This document shows, piece by piece, positions 43,517 to 58,600 of a stretch of 64,000 nt of DNA; position 1 is the stretch's first letter, and every line of letters starts with the position of its first letter. The DNA comes from Pisaster brevispinus (lineage: Eukaryota > Echinodermata > Asteroidea > Forcipulatida > Asteriidae): positions 3,410,001 to 3,474,000 of the forward strand of contig JAMKCF010000013.1 of NCBI GenBank assembly GCA_023634235.1. The letters are read 5' to 3'. A program made the translations under genes and the position numbers. The notes beneath the pieces were generated by a model that was given only the letters and a program-made list of their open reading frames with translations, was not told where the DNA came from and ran no database searches.

Positions 43517-43635
43517 TCATCGCTGGGATCCTCTCACCAAGCTGTCCTGTATCAACTTGTTGTACTCGTTGATTTGATTCTTGACACTTGCCACTAGAGG
43601 GCGGTAGTCACTCTCCATGCTCTTGGCAGCAATGA
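43517..43635 (-). CDS. IFT74: IFT74 exon 20: C-terminus and stop
   Basis: Residues 559-597, [20 protein letters not shown] then [13 protein letters not shown] and RGSQR, stop TGA at 43519-43517. AATAAA-type signals on the minus strand are first seen around 42409 and 42275, so the 3' UTR may exceed 1 kb. Confidence 0.97.
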
Positions 43636-46600
43636 CTGATGAAAAACTGGTTAAGAAAAACAAATGCTGCAAATTTTGGACATTAATAGTTTCTCGCCTA
43701 CAATCAATCTTCTCGAAGAGACAACTTGGAATATAGATTAAAAAAATCAAGGGTTGTACTGTTCTATTCTGAAGACTTACTGTCATATGGCTTAACAACT
43801 GTGGTACCACATGGGCACCATTGACAGACTGATACTATAGTAGGCAGTGCTCAATAGTTCAGTCTACTACAATAGTTTAACATGGTTGGTACCCTGCTCA
43901 TTTTAGGATTAAAATGACCCGTTGACACAGAGCATGCCTGGTGGTCTTATTGGTTAAGACATCTTCTCTAGAATGCAGGGGTCTTGGGTTCGAATCCTAC
44001 CCAAGTAGTCTGTGGTTTTCTAGAATGCTGGGGGTAGTAGTGAGTTCTAATTCCACTTGAGCAGCCCAGGGATTTCTAGATTATTGAGGTAGTGGGTTCG
44101 AATCCCACTCAAGTAGCCTGTAGATGTCTAGAATGCAGGGGTCATGGGTTTGAATCCTCACCATTGTCTTAGACAGTGTATAGACTCTGCAAATTGTTCA
44201 GGTATGTCAACTTTGAGTCCGGTTAACCAGTTCGCTTCAAGATTAAAAAAACCCTTTCCCGTTACCTGTGTGGGATTATTTTCAGAGAAAAATCAGCCTT
44301 GCATATTTGATTGATACCGAACTGTCAGATACATGTATAGAGACTGGCAACCATTCATGAATCATTCATTATAAAGGATACATTCTTTCATGACAAAGTT
44401 GTTTTGTTCATGGTGCTGCCATTTCCTCTCCAGGTTGCCGAGTTGAGCGTGTGTCTCATTCTCATTCAGCTGTGACTTCATCGCTTCGTAGTGAGAAGAT
44501 AATTCTTGAACAGCTAGTACCGGGGCACAATGAAATACAAACAACTTTAGTAGAAAAGTCACTGAGCGTTTACAGGTTTCTCGAACTCTACACGAGGGTG
44601 CTGTTAACCCTGTAGAGATCATTCATTTTCTGTGTAAACATCACAATACTGGGTTCTTCTGAACCGTCCACGATCTGGCTATGGTCGATATGCTAGCTAC
44701 ATGCATAAAATTGAAATCCGAACTGTATTTGTGGTGATGTCCAAACTGCCCAACACGTCCTAAATTGCCGTCTGATAGGGATCAGAGGTGATATTAGAAG
44801 TGTGGACAACAATTTGCGTTCTTGGCTTAATGACAATAACTTACAATGATGTGTAGTTTTGTAATTGTTCATACGAACATATATATCACAGTACGCCCAA
44901 GTATGACCACTTTTGTTGATTTTTTACACTGTATTTTTTTTTTCAGCAAAAACTTTTACGAAAAATAAAGGAAACAGAAATTCTGTTTTGTTTTACAAAC
45001 GCGTGTCAAAATGGGAAACATTGGAAGACGTCAATTCTGGACATGACTTTCACTAGTAGGTCAAATCATGCGACTGTTTGCGGCCGCTATTGGCATTTTG
45101 GCACGAGCAGCTTGTGGCCACTATGGTCTTCAAAGGGTTAATAAATTTATACGAGAAAATGTGTGCACACGAAAAAGAAACAAAAACAAAGCAAATAGGC
45201 AAATTACAACCAAGTAATGTAAGAATAAAATATACCGCATTATCATGGCCAAACCATACATTAGACTAAAATCCTGCTCTTGTCAGAATGTGGGTTCAGA
45301 TCCCGCACATGGCACTTGTGTCCTTGAGCAAGACACTTGATTTTATTGTTTTGTCCTTCAGATGGGATGTAAATATACCGTTGTGATGTACGTTTACTCC
45401 TGTTCTTCTGGTTTGAAACTATATTGTCAAATTAAATTAAATTGATTCCTCACAATTTGTAGTAGAGATTCTTTTTTTTAAACTTACCTTTCTTGAAAGT
45501 GTCTCGTCTTGTTGTGAGGGTAATCTTTTCTTCTTGCAGTTTCTGTGTTCAAAATAAGTATTTCAAATCTTACTGTATTAGGTTAACTGATAAACACTGG
45601 TTCAAGTCGGCAAAAAAATTGCTGTTAACTGACCAAGTTCATTTCTATCTTTACTATTTACAATTATTTGTTGGTCCTGCCACTGACTGACTGTGGTCCA
45701 CCACAGCAAAAAATCTGTGTTTGGAGAAAGTTGAACTATTTTCAAACTTCTGTTTCAGAGACTGCCTTACTACACCAAAGTAAAGCTGACTTCTTCCTTG
45801 GGACAAATCTGTCAATGTGTTTTCAATCATGCAACTGTTTTGATGAGTTATTAATTTCTAAACACATATGTCACTTTGTGAAAACAAAAAAAACAAGAAG
45901 TGCTTCCAGAGCAATGTGTACAAACCAATGCTTTTATCGCTTTGTGAAAAGGCTATACTAATAAGATTAACAGATGCGTCATTTCGTGGAAACTCCGAAG
46001 TCTTACCTCGGCATGTTTGTCACTAAGCTAGCACTATGCGTTTCAATGGATAAAGTGGCACATTATGATATCAGGAATTCATTTGGTGCTCAATAGGGAG
46101 CATGGTGTACCCCCCACTCCCCATTGTGTCTTCATTGTGTGCTTGGAATCTCAGGAATTCTTTAGAGGTTTTTAGGGGGGGGGGGGTACTTCCGTACAAG
46201 AGGAAAGCAGTGTGTTAAAGTTTGGGAATATTGCTGGGGGTGGGGGGGGGGTGATACCCTCTGCCCCATATCGGGCATGGTATACATGAGTTGTACCTGT
46301 TTCCTTTGATCCGACTCGGATCTCAGTTTATTCAAATCTGAGTAGACGGTAAGTTCGTCTTCCATTGTGCTGATCTTGGACTTCAAGGTGTCTAACTCTG
46401 CGTTGATTTTAGCTTCTAACTGCTCTACCTTCTGAAGGTCAAGCTGGAGACGTGTGCTCTCTGCGTGACAATAGGAACATTACAGAATATAACATAACAA
46501 GATATACTCAAGTCTTCCATCGTGTAGTTTTGAAGACTTTGGCAAATACGGTTTTGGGTTGAACAGAAAAAAAATTGACTAAAGCCCGACTTCAACCTGC

Positions 46601-49600
46601 AAACTCTGCATTAATGTGCCAGTGCTCTACCAACTAAGCTATCCTTTCTAGTCCTATGCTGGTGGTCTCCCTATTTTGTCAATATCTTTGTTCAGGGTGC
46701 CAGTCAGAAGCCATTTGACTGCCATACAGCCAGGGATCACATCAAACTTTACGATACAACCTGGGAAACGGAAGTACAGTGATCACCTTCAGGGGCTTAT
46801 TACTTTGGAAAACATATTTAAACATTGATTAAATTATGCATGTCATGGCCCAACAATCTAGTGTCTCTGACACAAGTCCTGGGGTGGATTTCACAAAGAG
46901 TTAAGACTAGTCTTATCTCCAGTTAGGACGAGTTACTCGTCCCAACTTAGGACTAGCCTTAAGCTTTTAATAACTCCTACGCCTAGTCGTAAGTTAGGAC
47001 TATCTTTGTGAAATCGACCCCTGGTGGCAAAGTCAAATCAGAGTTGGGGTTTGAATCCCGGTTAGGACACTTGTGCCCTTGAGCAACACACTTAACTCTA
47101 ATTGCTTCTCTTAAACCAGGAGTAAATGGGTGCCTGTGAGGGCAGATATATATTTTTATTGATTTAGCTTGGTGCGCTACTGCCTTGGCAACACAGACTG
47201 AACACTCTCCCCCTGGGAGCTGAGATGGTTTAAGGAATGAAATGATTGGCATAACAGCATTCAGATGGAACGCGTGTTGAGTCAAGCATGTAAAAGGTCC
47301 CATGTCCAATTAAGGGATTGAGTTTGCCCCGATGTTTCTAGCCATGGATGACTGCAGATCATGCCCTGTCAACTTGAAATATATAAAAGGGTCTCATAAT
47401 TCTAACATAGCTGTGTGTACCCGTCAAAAACAATACTGAGAGAACTGCATATTATTACTGTAATAAATGTTCATGTGCCATAAGCGTCATATTGGCAGAT
47501 ACCTGGGCCCAATTTCATAGAGCTGCTTAAGCAGCAAATTATGCTTAACAATTTCCTGCTAAGCAGAAATGAGCAGGATACCAGTCACAAATTGTACATG
47601 TGACATGGTAGTTTGGCTGGTAACCTTATTCTGGTAAGCAACATTTTAATGTGCTTAGCAAATTTTTGTGCTTAAGCAGCTCTATGAAATTGGGCCCTGG
47701 GCTTGAATTTGACACTGGACAACACGCTTTGGCCAGTAGTTTTTTTTGTCAGGCCAGTAAACTCACCACCGGACAAGTCCGGCAGTCTTATGTTTTTCTA
47801 TTGAATATCTTCATTTAAAAATAAAAGCTCAAATGTTGACTTTGAGTTTCATAAATATCTTTCAATTCTGTCGAGTATCAAAGTTTACTTTCCCAAATGA
47901 GATCACTCTTCTCTTCTCAAAAAGAAGAAAAAAACAAAAACAAAACAACAACAACAACAGCAACATTCCGAGACATAATCCCAGGGTTCTTGTAGATTTT
48001 TCCCACAAAATTTCTGACCCTGACTTCCATTATTCTTCTACTTAAAGATCCTACCTCCAGCCAGAGTAGATGCTGTGGCTTCCGATTTGTGCATCTCAGT
48101 TTGTTTGAAATTGAGATCATCCTGCATACGGGACAGTTCATGTGGGCTTGGCATGTGCTTTGTGCGACTCAGGTTCTAATATATATGGGAAAAGCAAGTA
48201 TCGGCAATATTAAGAATAGTAGATCAAAGAGCACGATTTCTGTATACATGGAGAAAATAACAGTAATTTTTTTTTTTACATACAAATGTCTGAACTCAGC
48301 TGACAAGTGACACAAGCTGACATCCCTGCAGGTAAACTGTGAGCAAATTGACGGTTCTAATTCAGGTGGGCTCCGTGGTTTCTTCCCTGTCTTTCACCTC
48401 TGTGACCCCCGGTTCAAATCCCTGACCAGTAGTGCCGTGCATGTGGATTTTCCCCTATTTGGGGTTTTCCTCCCACGTCTAATAAAACGGAACATTTCTT
48501 TCTCATTTTGTGGCTACACAGGTATCTTCAGGCCTACTGGTCACAGTTCTATGTGCTTTTGAGGGTCTTTGGTTTTATTCAGAATGACATACGAATAACA
48601 TTAATAATAATAAAAATAAAGTAACAATAATAATAATAATTTAGGTTTGAACAAAGACAAATTTGACTGGAGCGGGACCAACAACCTCCGCTGGTCTCAT
48701 TCCCGCTCCATTCAATTTTTCTTTGTTCAAACCCAAATTATTAAAACCAGATTATTAATTACCCAGTCAGTTTCCTTTGTTGTTTATTACTTGATATTTA
48801 ATAATAACAATAATAAAATAACATACCCTGCTCATGTGGGATAGTATAGCAACTATGTTCTCCTCAAGGTTTGACTTGTGTTCCTGTCAATGAAGGTAAA
48901 AGCAAAATAATTCATAGTTCAAGATAGTTATCACATACCTAGCAATTAAAGAAAAAATAAAGAAATCAATAAACAAACAAAATAAATGGCAAAATGCAAA
49001 ATGCCCACCTTGTGATTTGACTGAAAAGATAAGTGCATTTTGAAAGCGCGTCAGCCATTGTATCCAAAGCTTTTTAAAATGTGTTACTCTGGCAATCTTT
49101 ATTCCTGGTCTGTTTCAATGTAGATCCGGATTCTCCAGCATATTGTATTGAGTTCAAACCCTAACCCACATTATGGAATGTTTCAAGGAATGGTCATTTC
49201 ATTTCAAGCACCCACTCCTCAACTTAGTGCATCATTTACATTCATTAACAATGCATCATTAAATTCCTCAATAACAATTGTGATTGTACCAATTCCATCG
49301 TTAAACTATTACCGTACTTATATAAAAATACTCTTAAGACTTGATTTTAGTCATTTAAAAGACGCATCATGTGATTCTCAAACGCTGAAATACTTTTTTC
49401 ATTTGAGAAGTGATTTTACAGTCTGGTGGTCAGTCACATGATTAACACTTACACTTTCCTGCACTTTCGTCTCTTCAAATGTGTCCAAGAATTCTGGAAA
49501 GAGAAAAAAATTAAATAAAATGATTTGATGATATCAAAAATCATGGTATCGACCCAATTTATCAGATGTCGGTGTAACAACAATCTTGGATGCGCCATTT

Positions 49601-52600
49601 TCGGAGTCAATGTCCCTGTGTATTATACAGTGTAGCGCGCATTTTAGACCACGAGGCGTTTACACCTGTACAAGTTGACTCCCAGCGCTTGAGTCCAGTG
49701 CGCTTGACCTCTCAGCCAAGATATGCCACAAGATATAAAGAAGATATAAACCAGTGAAAAAGCTGGTGTGATATTCCAACAAGCTAGCTGATCCTGCTAG
49801 CAAGTCACTGCAAAAAGTGAAGTGTAAATAGTGTAGCTGTACAACACCATGAGCCATTCCAACTAACCTGTCATAGTCTCCTCTCTCTTCTTCAGCTCCT
49901 TGTACTTCATGTTCTTCTCACCTAGAAAAAAGGAACAGAAAAAAGAAAAAGTATCTGTTCGAGGGACGTTCCACCCCCAAATCAAAAGATAGGAAACATG
50001 AATGGTCATAACTGCTCATGTTTTACAGAAGACCCCCATTAAGTTATGCCACTGCTGAAGACCCAATATAAACCTTTTATAAAGTAAAGTCTGTCCCGAG
50101 CCAACATGGCTCATCAGGCCGGTGTTTATATCCGGTTTCATTGGCATTAAATGACTGGGAATATTTCTAGTCCCACTAGACAGGATGCCAGTCCATCGCA
50201 GGTTACTCCCCAGCTATCACCGGTACCCATTTGTACTCCTAGGTGGAGAGAAGCAATTATGATTAAAGTGCCTTGCTCAAGGACACAAGTGTCGGCACTG
50301 ATGACCAGGCCAGGATTCGAACCCACACTCTGTAAATTACAGAACTTGAGTCCACTGCCCTAGACCGCTCGGCCACGACACCTCATATAAACCTTGTACA
50401 TCTGCATATAGCGCTATAATTAGTACGACAACGGGATATTAACTGTATATTTAATGTGTTCAGTTTGCGGTAACACCATGTGTTTATATCTACTTCGCTG
50501 TGTAGATTTGTTCTTGAGAACTTGTCTGGCTATTTGTTCTAACTGCCATGGAGTAGATTTCGGAATTCAGGAGACTTAATAGTAACAATTAGATAAACAA
50601 ACCGCAATACCTTGATGTTCTTCAAGATCCAAATCCAGCTGTCGTATTTCGTCCTGTAAACTACTGATTTGGTCTCTGTATTCCTGGATTCTGGACAAAT
50701 AGAATCAAATGGTTGATTGAAAGTGGAGTGGTTTACAGAGGACTTGGCTGTGCATGTTAACCTTGCAGGGTTTACGCGATGTTTGAAGCTTTGCATGGTG
50801 TGAACAAATATTAGAGGTAGCTGTAACTTGTAAACTTACGGGTACAACCATGTGTAAATCTCTTTTGGGAGGAGTGTTGGCTCTGAAACGAGCTGGTGTA
50901 GTCTTGATACTTGTCAGCACTTTCCTGAAGACCAGCAGAGTATACTGTTCCAAATATAGAGACCACAACGGCTCATTTCAGAGCCTTGCAGGATGTGTAA
51001 TAGACTTTATGTTTTGATGTTATCCCACCGCCATCTTAAGGCCATGTCACACAAGGCAATACAGGCAACCAGTTCCAGGCAATCTCCAATAAGAAAATTC
51101 CATGGAAATTTCAGTTTGTTCATTATTTTCTTGGGATTAGTGTGTTACAGATAGAAGAATGTCTCCTGTGCTGCCAAAGTGTTCCTTAAGGTCTATTTCC
51201 AGTGCTAGCAAACACGGCTTCTCAACTTGCCCTTTGGGCTACTAAAATCTGTGTAACCTTCTTGTTAATAACATTTTTGTTAATTAATTTTTGAGTGTGT
51301 GAATGTAACTTCATTTGACCAATAAACCGGTTGAGATCGCTACCATAAATACATCAGAAAGATACATTTACGACAATACATGTTTCAAATTTAGGCTACT
51401 AAAACTTCCTGAGGGCCAGTAAAATGCACAGTTTGCTAGCCCGGTGGGCTACTTTACAAAAACTTAAGCGCAAGACATGTTTGTATTCCATTCTACTTTA
51501 CACCTTTCGAGCATTTGATTAAGACTTCCAAGTCAAATGAGCGATACTTACTGTCTGTCCATGCTTGCTATTTCTTGGTTATCTTCTTTGACTTGTTTTA
51601 AGAGGCGCTCCCTTTCTTCCGTGGGTGTCCCTCTCGTCTGATCCTCGGCAATTAATTGAGCTTTTTTCTCTTCCAACTCATGCAGCTGCTCGTAAAGACG
51701 CACCGCTTCTTGCTTTATCTGGGAGTGAGATAGATCCTATGGGATCCAACAAGAAACTAGTTACATCATGTAAAAAGAAACACAGAGTACAGGGGTGCGT
51801 TCCGGTTGCGCGGACGTTTGCGCTATCGTTTTAAAATGTGCAGCATGCTAACAATTTGAACTGGAACGCGCTGTATTAAAGACATGTACGCATGTTCCCT
51901 TAAATCTGTCAGACCAATCATTCTGCATTGAGTATCAATCTTTGTGTCTGGCAATGTTCTGTCGTCTGCTTTTAAAATTAAAGTGAAATATTCTCCTCAC
52001 AACTTACATTCAGTACATTTGTGAAAAAAACCCAATTTGACATGATTAACTATAACAATTTGCTACAACCAATCTGATTTGTTTGAGGTAAGATTCAGTT
52101 CACATTACTCTAATACTCATTGTTTTGTTGCAGCTTGTTTTCCGCCATTAGTTTTTAGTTGGCGAGCAGAGCTTACACCTCCCCAGAGTGTTTTGCAAAA
52201 TTTCGCAAATGTGTGCAAACGCCTTCTGCACTTATAAGGCGTTCCACTTTGAAAGCGTACGTAGCTGGCAAACGGTTGCATTGTTAGCACTGAGTGGAAT
52301 GCACCCCAGGTTTGGTACTTGGTACTTGGTTGTTTTCCACCAGAACTCTCCCACAAGGGAATATAACTAGGAGGTTTGATAAGTGTGGTCAAGCCTTTAA
52401 TTACTGATTATAAGGAATAATAACGAATAGGATTCAAAACTTTGCATGGAGGGAATTTGAACACCATGTACTTGAAAATCTCTCTATGAATTACACAAAA
52501 TCTTGTCCATGATTCAAAACTGTCGCTTCTAGATTGTAGTGCATGCTACTTACATCTTCCAGATTATCTTTCTTTGTACTTAACGCATCCAGCTCCTGTT

Positions 52601-55600
52601 GTCTCGCCTCTAACTCTTTTGCGAGGGATTCATTCGTCTGTTTCAGTGCCCCGTACTTCTTCCGCATCTGTGGATTCTGTGGTTGAATAAACAATAATGA
52701 CAGGAATAGTTCAAAGAACTTACTGTACAAGTATGAAAAAAAAGTTTTTGGAAAAAGTGGCATTAAAAGTGGCTCTGCTTACGGCCAAATTCTGCGTATA
52801 CGAATACCATTTTCAGCCAACTGTGCAAGCGCCGACTTTTTGTGCTAGCTGTGTAAGCGAAGAATGCCTAGTAACGTGTGTAACCAGTGAACTAAACCCG
52901 TAGCAACCACTGTACTAAACATGTAGAAACCGGTGCACTATTACCCACAGCAACCGGTGTAACACACCCACACTCAACCAATGTGCTGTAACTGTATCAA
53001 CCAATGCACTATACCGGTAGCAACCAGTGTGCTATACCAGTAGAAACTACTGTACAATACCCATAGCAACCAAAGTACTATTCCCATAGCAACCACTGTT
53101 CTACACCCCTAGCAAAAAATGTACTATACCCGTAGCAACCAGTCTCCAGTACCCACATCAATAGCTTATTGGTACCTGGTTGTCTAGGCACAATATACGT
53201 TTGTATCGACTGCTTTTACTCGTGCTACGGTTAAAACTACCACTCCCTCGGTGATGCTCGGAGTGCTCTATTTACCCTCGGCTCAGCCTCAGGAAATAGA
53301 ACGCTCAGAGAATCGTCTCATGAGTTTTAACCATATCACTCCGTGCAGTCAACATTTGTATACGGTGCAGTTGTGCTATCACACACAGACTGTGTAGTTG
53401 AACAGTATGGTCGTTTAACCTCACTGGGGCATGTTGTGGGAAGTAGTAGGTGGGTCAATACGTACCATATCATCAATCAATGTATCTGCCATCCTCCGGC
53501 ATTGCTGAATCTCTTGCTCTATTTGATGAATAGTCTGCTCCACACTGTTAGCAAATAAATGACAAACAAATGTCCAGAAAAACCTCAATTTAAAGACAAC
53601 TTTTTTACATTAGGCAATAGCGGTGTGAGGACCAAGTTTTCACTGCATGGTAAAAACAGGATTAATGGCTAGCCTCCGGCTTGGTCCATTAACAGTGGCT
53701 AGCCACCAACCAAGCAAAGAAATGGTAAAAACCATCAGAATTTGCTTTTCCGTAACTTTAAGAATTGTTATATTTGTGGCGAAGGGCAATTATAATTTGA
53801 TGCAATATATGCGCGTTTACGCATACGCTTAAAAGGTACGCGCACACGGCACAATCTCTCCTTGCAAAAAAAACCCCAAACTACATGCACAAAGACAATA
53901 GTTAATTTCAAGCACAGTGCGTACAGAACTTTTACACAACAATAGGCCATTTATTCACTAGTTCACAAAGCCGGTCTTTATTTCACATGTTAATACACAC
54001 CAACGTGACCAGTTTTCAACTAATCCGAGTGTATTTATTAATGGATTAAGGGTTAAGACTTTGATGATTAAGAACCCAAATAAGCAACACTCACTCCTGT
54101 CTTTGGGTAAAGATCTTGTCGATATTCTTAGCTTCCGTATCATTCTGAATCTTCAGCTGCAAAACAAATATCAAATCAAAATGTTTATTTACTTAAATGG
54201 GCCATCCAGATATTCAAAACAAAACTGTTTGTTATTCATAAACAACTGAGGTCCTTGTCAATTCGCAGTTTTTTTTTTACCATGTGAAGGCGTGAGTGGA
54301 CTCAATTTGCATGTGTGGACTAAATTTACGTGATTCGAAACAAGTACAATAAACTGATTTGTTTCTTATTTTTTCATTGTTATAATTTTTAATTTTATCT
54401 ATTTGGCCATTGTTTAAAGAAAACAACATACAGGCAATCAAAATAAGATAAAACCGTAATTCCTTGGTGCTATAAGGTCGTTCATTACAGTTTCAATACA
54501 ATATCCATAATGACCAAAAGGGCATTAAAGTAACAAATGAGTTTGAATTTCAAAAAAATAAATGCAAATCAAAACAATAAAAAGTTTCCTTGAAAATGAT
54601 TGCCTCTTTTTGCCAAACAAATACTTTGAAGACCACTCATGATCAACAAAACTCCATTTACCAGGAGCCCAAAAGAATACAATTTATTTTTTTATGAAAT
54701 CCATACACACTGAACTAACGACCTTCAAGTTCCGAGACGAGGAATTGCGATGCAAGCAAATATGCCGTTAAAAGCGCCCTCATGAGTTCAAAAAAATACA
54801 GTCGATTAAGCTCTGACTGTGGTAAATTTTCTCACCTCTTTATGATCCTCAAGCACTTCCTCCATGGCGGTATCAGTGTTCAGTTTATCCACAAGCTGAT
54901 ATCAAAAACACAACATTAGTTTTTGAAATATAAAATAGATTCCAGAATATAAAACAACTTAACCCTGGTCAGTGGCTCATTTATTTCATCTCCCTTGGGA
55001 GTATACGGCCGGTGCTGCCAAGTATGTTGTGCACCAAGCTACATGTAAATCAATCACAAGAACCATCTCTACTTAAAGCTGTTGCCTTCTTAATCTTCAA
55101 TATTATAAACCCTAACTCACTGGAGATGCACGTAAAAGAACACAGTACACTTATCGGTAAGAGAAGGGGTTTGCCCCCAGTGTTTGATGGTATGACTGGC
55201 TGCAGATTGGGCTACAGCACCTTGTAAACAGTTCCTGTTTTTGAAATCATGATTATGCTTGATATGGTTTTTGGTTTATGGTTTATTTATAAACTTTCAA
55301 AAATATGCGGTCCATTGACCGAATTGCATTTTGAATTTACAATTTTAAAAACATTAAAAGTACAAAAAATAAAGGTTCAACAAACTTGGAATTAATGGAA
55401 TTAACAAATAACTGGACAAAAGGTAATATTTAACAAAAACTCACAGTATTATAATCACCAAGTTGACCCTGAAGCTCCTTGACCTCATTTGCAAGACTCT
55501 CTGCCCTATAATAGGAAAGAACATACTTACAGTAACTTACAGTTAAACTCAGGGTTTGTCTTAAAATTTTCATCGATCAGCAAGTTTTCGCTAATCCTTC

Positions 55601-58600
55601 AGCTTTATCACTGGGCCGTATCTGATGGTGGACTAGCCTAGAACTCTGCTTGAACTAGGCTACTCATGTAGGGCACTTGATCGCAGTGCAAACTGCCTAC
55701 AGCCAGTAGACTAGCCTAGAACTCTGCTTGAACTAGGGTATTCATGAAGGGTACTTTGCCACGGTTCAAACTGCCTACAGCCAGTAGACTAGCCTAGAAC
55801 TCTGCTTGGACTAGTGTACTCATGTAGGGCACTTGCCACAGTGCAAACTACCCACAGCCAGTAGACTAGCCTAGAACTCTGCTTGGACTAGGGTACTCGT
55901 GTAGGGTACTTTGCCACAGTGCAAACTGCCTACAGCCACTAGACTAGCCTAGAACTCTGCTTGAACTAGGGCATGTAGGGTACTCAAGTAAGGTACTTTG
56001 CCACAGTGCAAACTGCCTACAGCCAGTAGACTAGCCTAGAACTCTGCTTGGACTAGTGTACTCATGTAGGGCACTTGCCACAGTGCAAACTACCCACAGC
56101 CAGTAGACTAGCCTAGAACTCTGCTTGGACTAGTGTACTCATGTAGGGCACTTGCCACAGTGCAAACTACCCACAGCCAGTAGACTAGCCTAGAACTCTG
56201 CTTGGACTAGGGTACTCATGTAGGGTACTTTGCCACAGTGCAAACTGCCCACAGCCAGTAGACTAGCCTAGAACTCTGCTTGGACTAGGGTACTCAAGTA
56301 AGGTACTTTGCCACAGTGCAAACTGCCCACAGCCAGTAGACTAGCCTAGAACTCTGCTTGAACTAGGGTACTCATGTAGGGTACTTTGCCACAGTGCAAA
56401 CTGCCTACAGTCAGTAGACTAGCCTAGAACTCTGCTTGAACTAGGGTACTCAAGTAGGGTACTTTGCCACAGTGCAAACTACCTACAGCCAGTAGACTAG
56501 CCTAGAACTTTGCTTGGACTAGTGTACTCATGTAGGGCACTTTGCCACAGTGCAAACTACCCAAAGCCAGTAGACTAGCCTAGAACTCTGCTTGGACTAG
56601 GGCATGTAGGGTACTCAAGTAAGGTACTTTGCCACAGTGCAAACTACCCACATCTAGTAATGTGTTAGATGTTCATTACAACTTTGGATGATTTCTTTAT
56701 AAAAAATAAGACTTGCCGATAACTCCAGGTAGACTCACCGTTTTTCATATGACAAATAGCTGTTATTCTCGTCGTTAGCTTGGTCAATACTTCCTTGAAG
56801 TTTGTTGTTTTCTACCTGAAGCTCATTGAGTTTAGTGCGAAGCATTCCAATGAAAAACGACTTGTCCATGACAACACGTTGTGGCCCTTTGGAAAAATAC
56901 AAAGCAACGGCAAAATAAAAGTCTTGGAGCCTTACATAACAACATTTTTGAAACAAACGGTTTTGGGGTCCACAAGTTAAAATATTGATCAATAGTATAC
57001 ATTTCTCAAAACCAATATCAAAAGTGAAGCCAGTGCCAAAAAAACAATCAGATTACGATCATCAATGTGATATTTCACTAGTTTACACAAATGCAAAAAG
57101 TTCTCTTAGCTGTACAAAGATCAGTTATTTATTGAATGCAATTTTCCCCAGTTAACATTCAACAAAACAAGACCAGACTGTCTCACCTTTTTTACCAGTC
57201 CTCATTCCTCCAAGACCTTGCTGTGTGGTAGGTCGATCAGTCACACTTAGTTTGGCATCAAGGACTGACAAAATAATCCAAACATAAAAAATACATATAA
57301 ACAATAAAGATCAATCATTACCCTAAATCTTCAATTCAATTTAACAAATTGACGGTTACTTCTTTAGCAAAATGCTTAACCCTCCTACTCTCTGACCGTT
57401 CAATGTGGGTTTGAATGACGCCAGCCTGCGAAATGATATCACGTGGTGTATGCATTTCCACAGTACACAGTCAACCCTCCTACTGTCTTGACCATTCAGA
57501 GTCATCCACTGTGGGTTTTGATGTGTTGCCAGCCTGCAAGATGATCTTATGTGATAAATGTATCTATGACTTAGTCAACCCTCCTACTTACAACTTACAG
57601 TCAACCCTCCTACTGTCCGACCATTCAGTGTCGTTCACTGTGGTTTCAAATGATAGATATCGCCAGCCTGCGATGTGATACCTTATGGTAAATGTGTCTC
57701 CACTGTACACAGTTTACCTTCCTACTGTCCAACCATTCCACATCATCCACTGTGGCTTTGAGTGTTACATATTAATTATGACAGCCTGCCATGATATTAC
57801 ATAGTGAAGGCATCTATACTGTCTGACCATTCAATGTAATACACTTTGGTTTTGAATGATAGATAAACTATGCCAGCCTGCAATATATGATGTGATGAAT
57901 GAACAGGTCTACACAGTACACAGTCAACCCTTCTACTGTCTGACCATTCAAATTCACCCACCATGGTTTTGAATGATAGATAGGTACATGTATACCAGCC
58001 TCCAATACGGTACCATGTGGTGAATGCATCTACACAATACACAGTCAACCCTCCTACTTTCTGACCCTTCAATATCATCCACTGTGGTTTTGAATGACAG
58101 ATAAACTACGCCCGTCTGCAATTATGATATAATGTGACAATTACACAGTGCATTCCAGGTACCGTTGTTCCACCTTACGTAATACGTGTTGATGAATAGT
58201 TCCAATCAATTGGTCAACTTACCGGCAAACATTATCTAGGGTAGGAGTGTTAATCAATTAGTTTTTTTACTTTGGATCAGAATGATGCTTTAAACACTGA
58301 AATAAGAATCATAAGATGTCATACCTCCCACTCCTGCACCTGCAGCTCCGCCTCTTGTTCCTGGCCTGGCAGTACCTGGGGCCTAAAAACAAATCAATGG
58401 ATGCTCAATCATTATGTTCTATAAAAAAAATGGTGTAGGTGTGATATTTATAACCAGTGAGCTTTCGTTTTTAAATTATTCAATTAAAAAAAAAAAGATA
58501 TCCCAATCCTAAATTTGTCGTAATTAGCCATGGATCATGTAGATCAGATCTTGGTGTTATTTGTCAGTAAGACAAGTCAAAACAACTTTTAAATTCCAAA

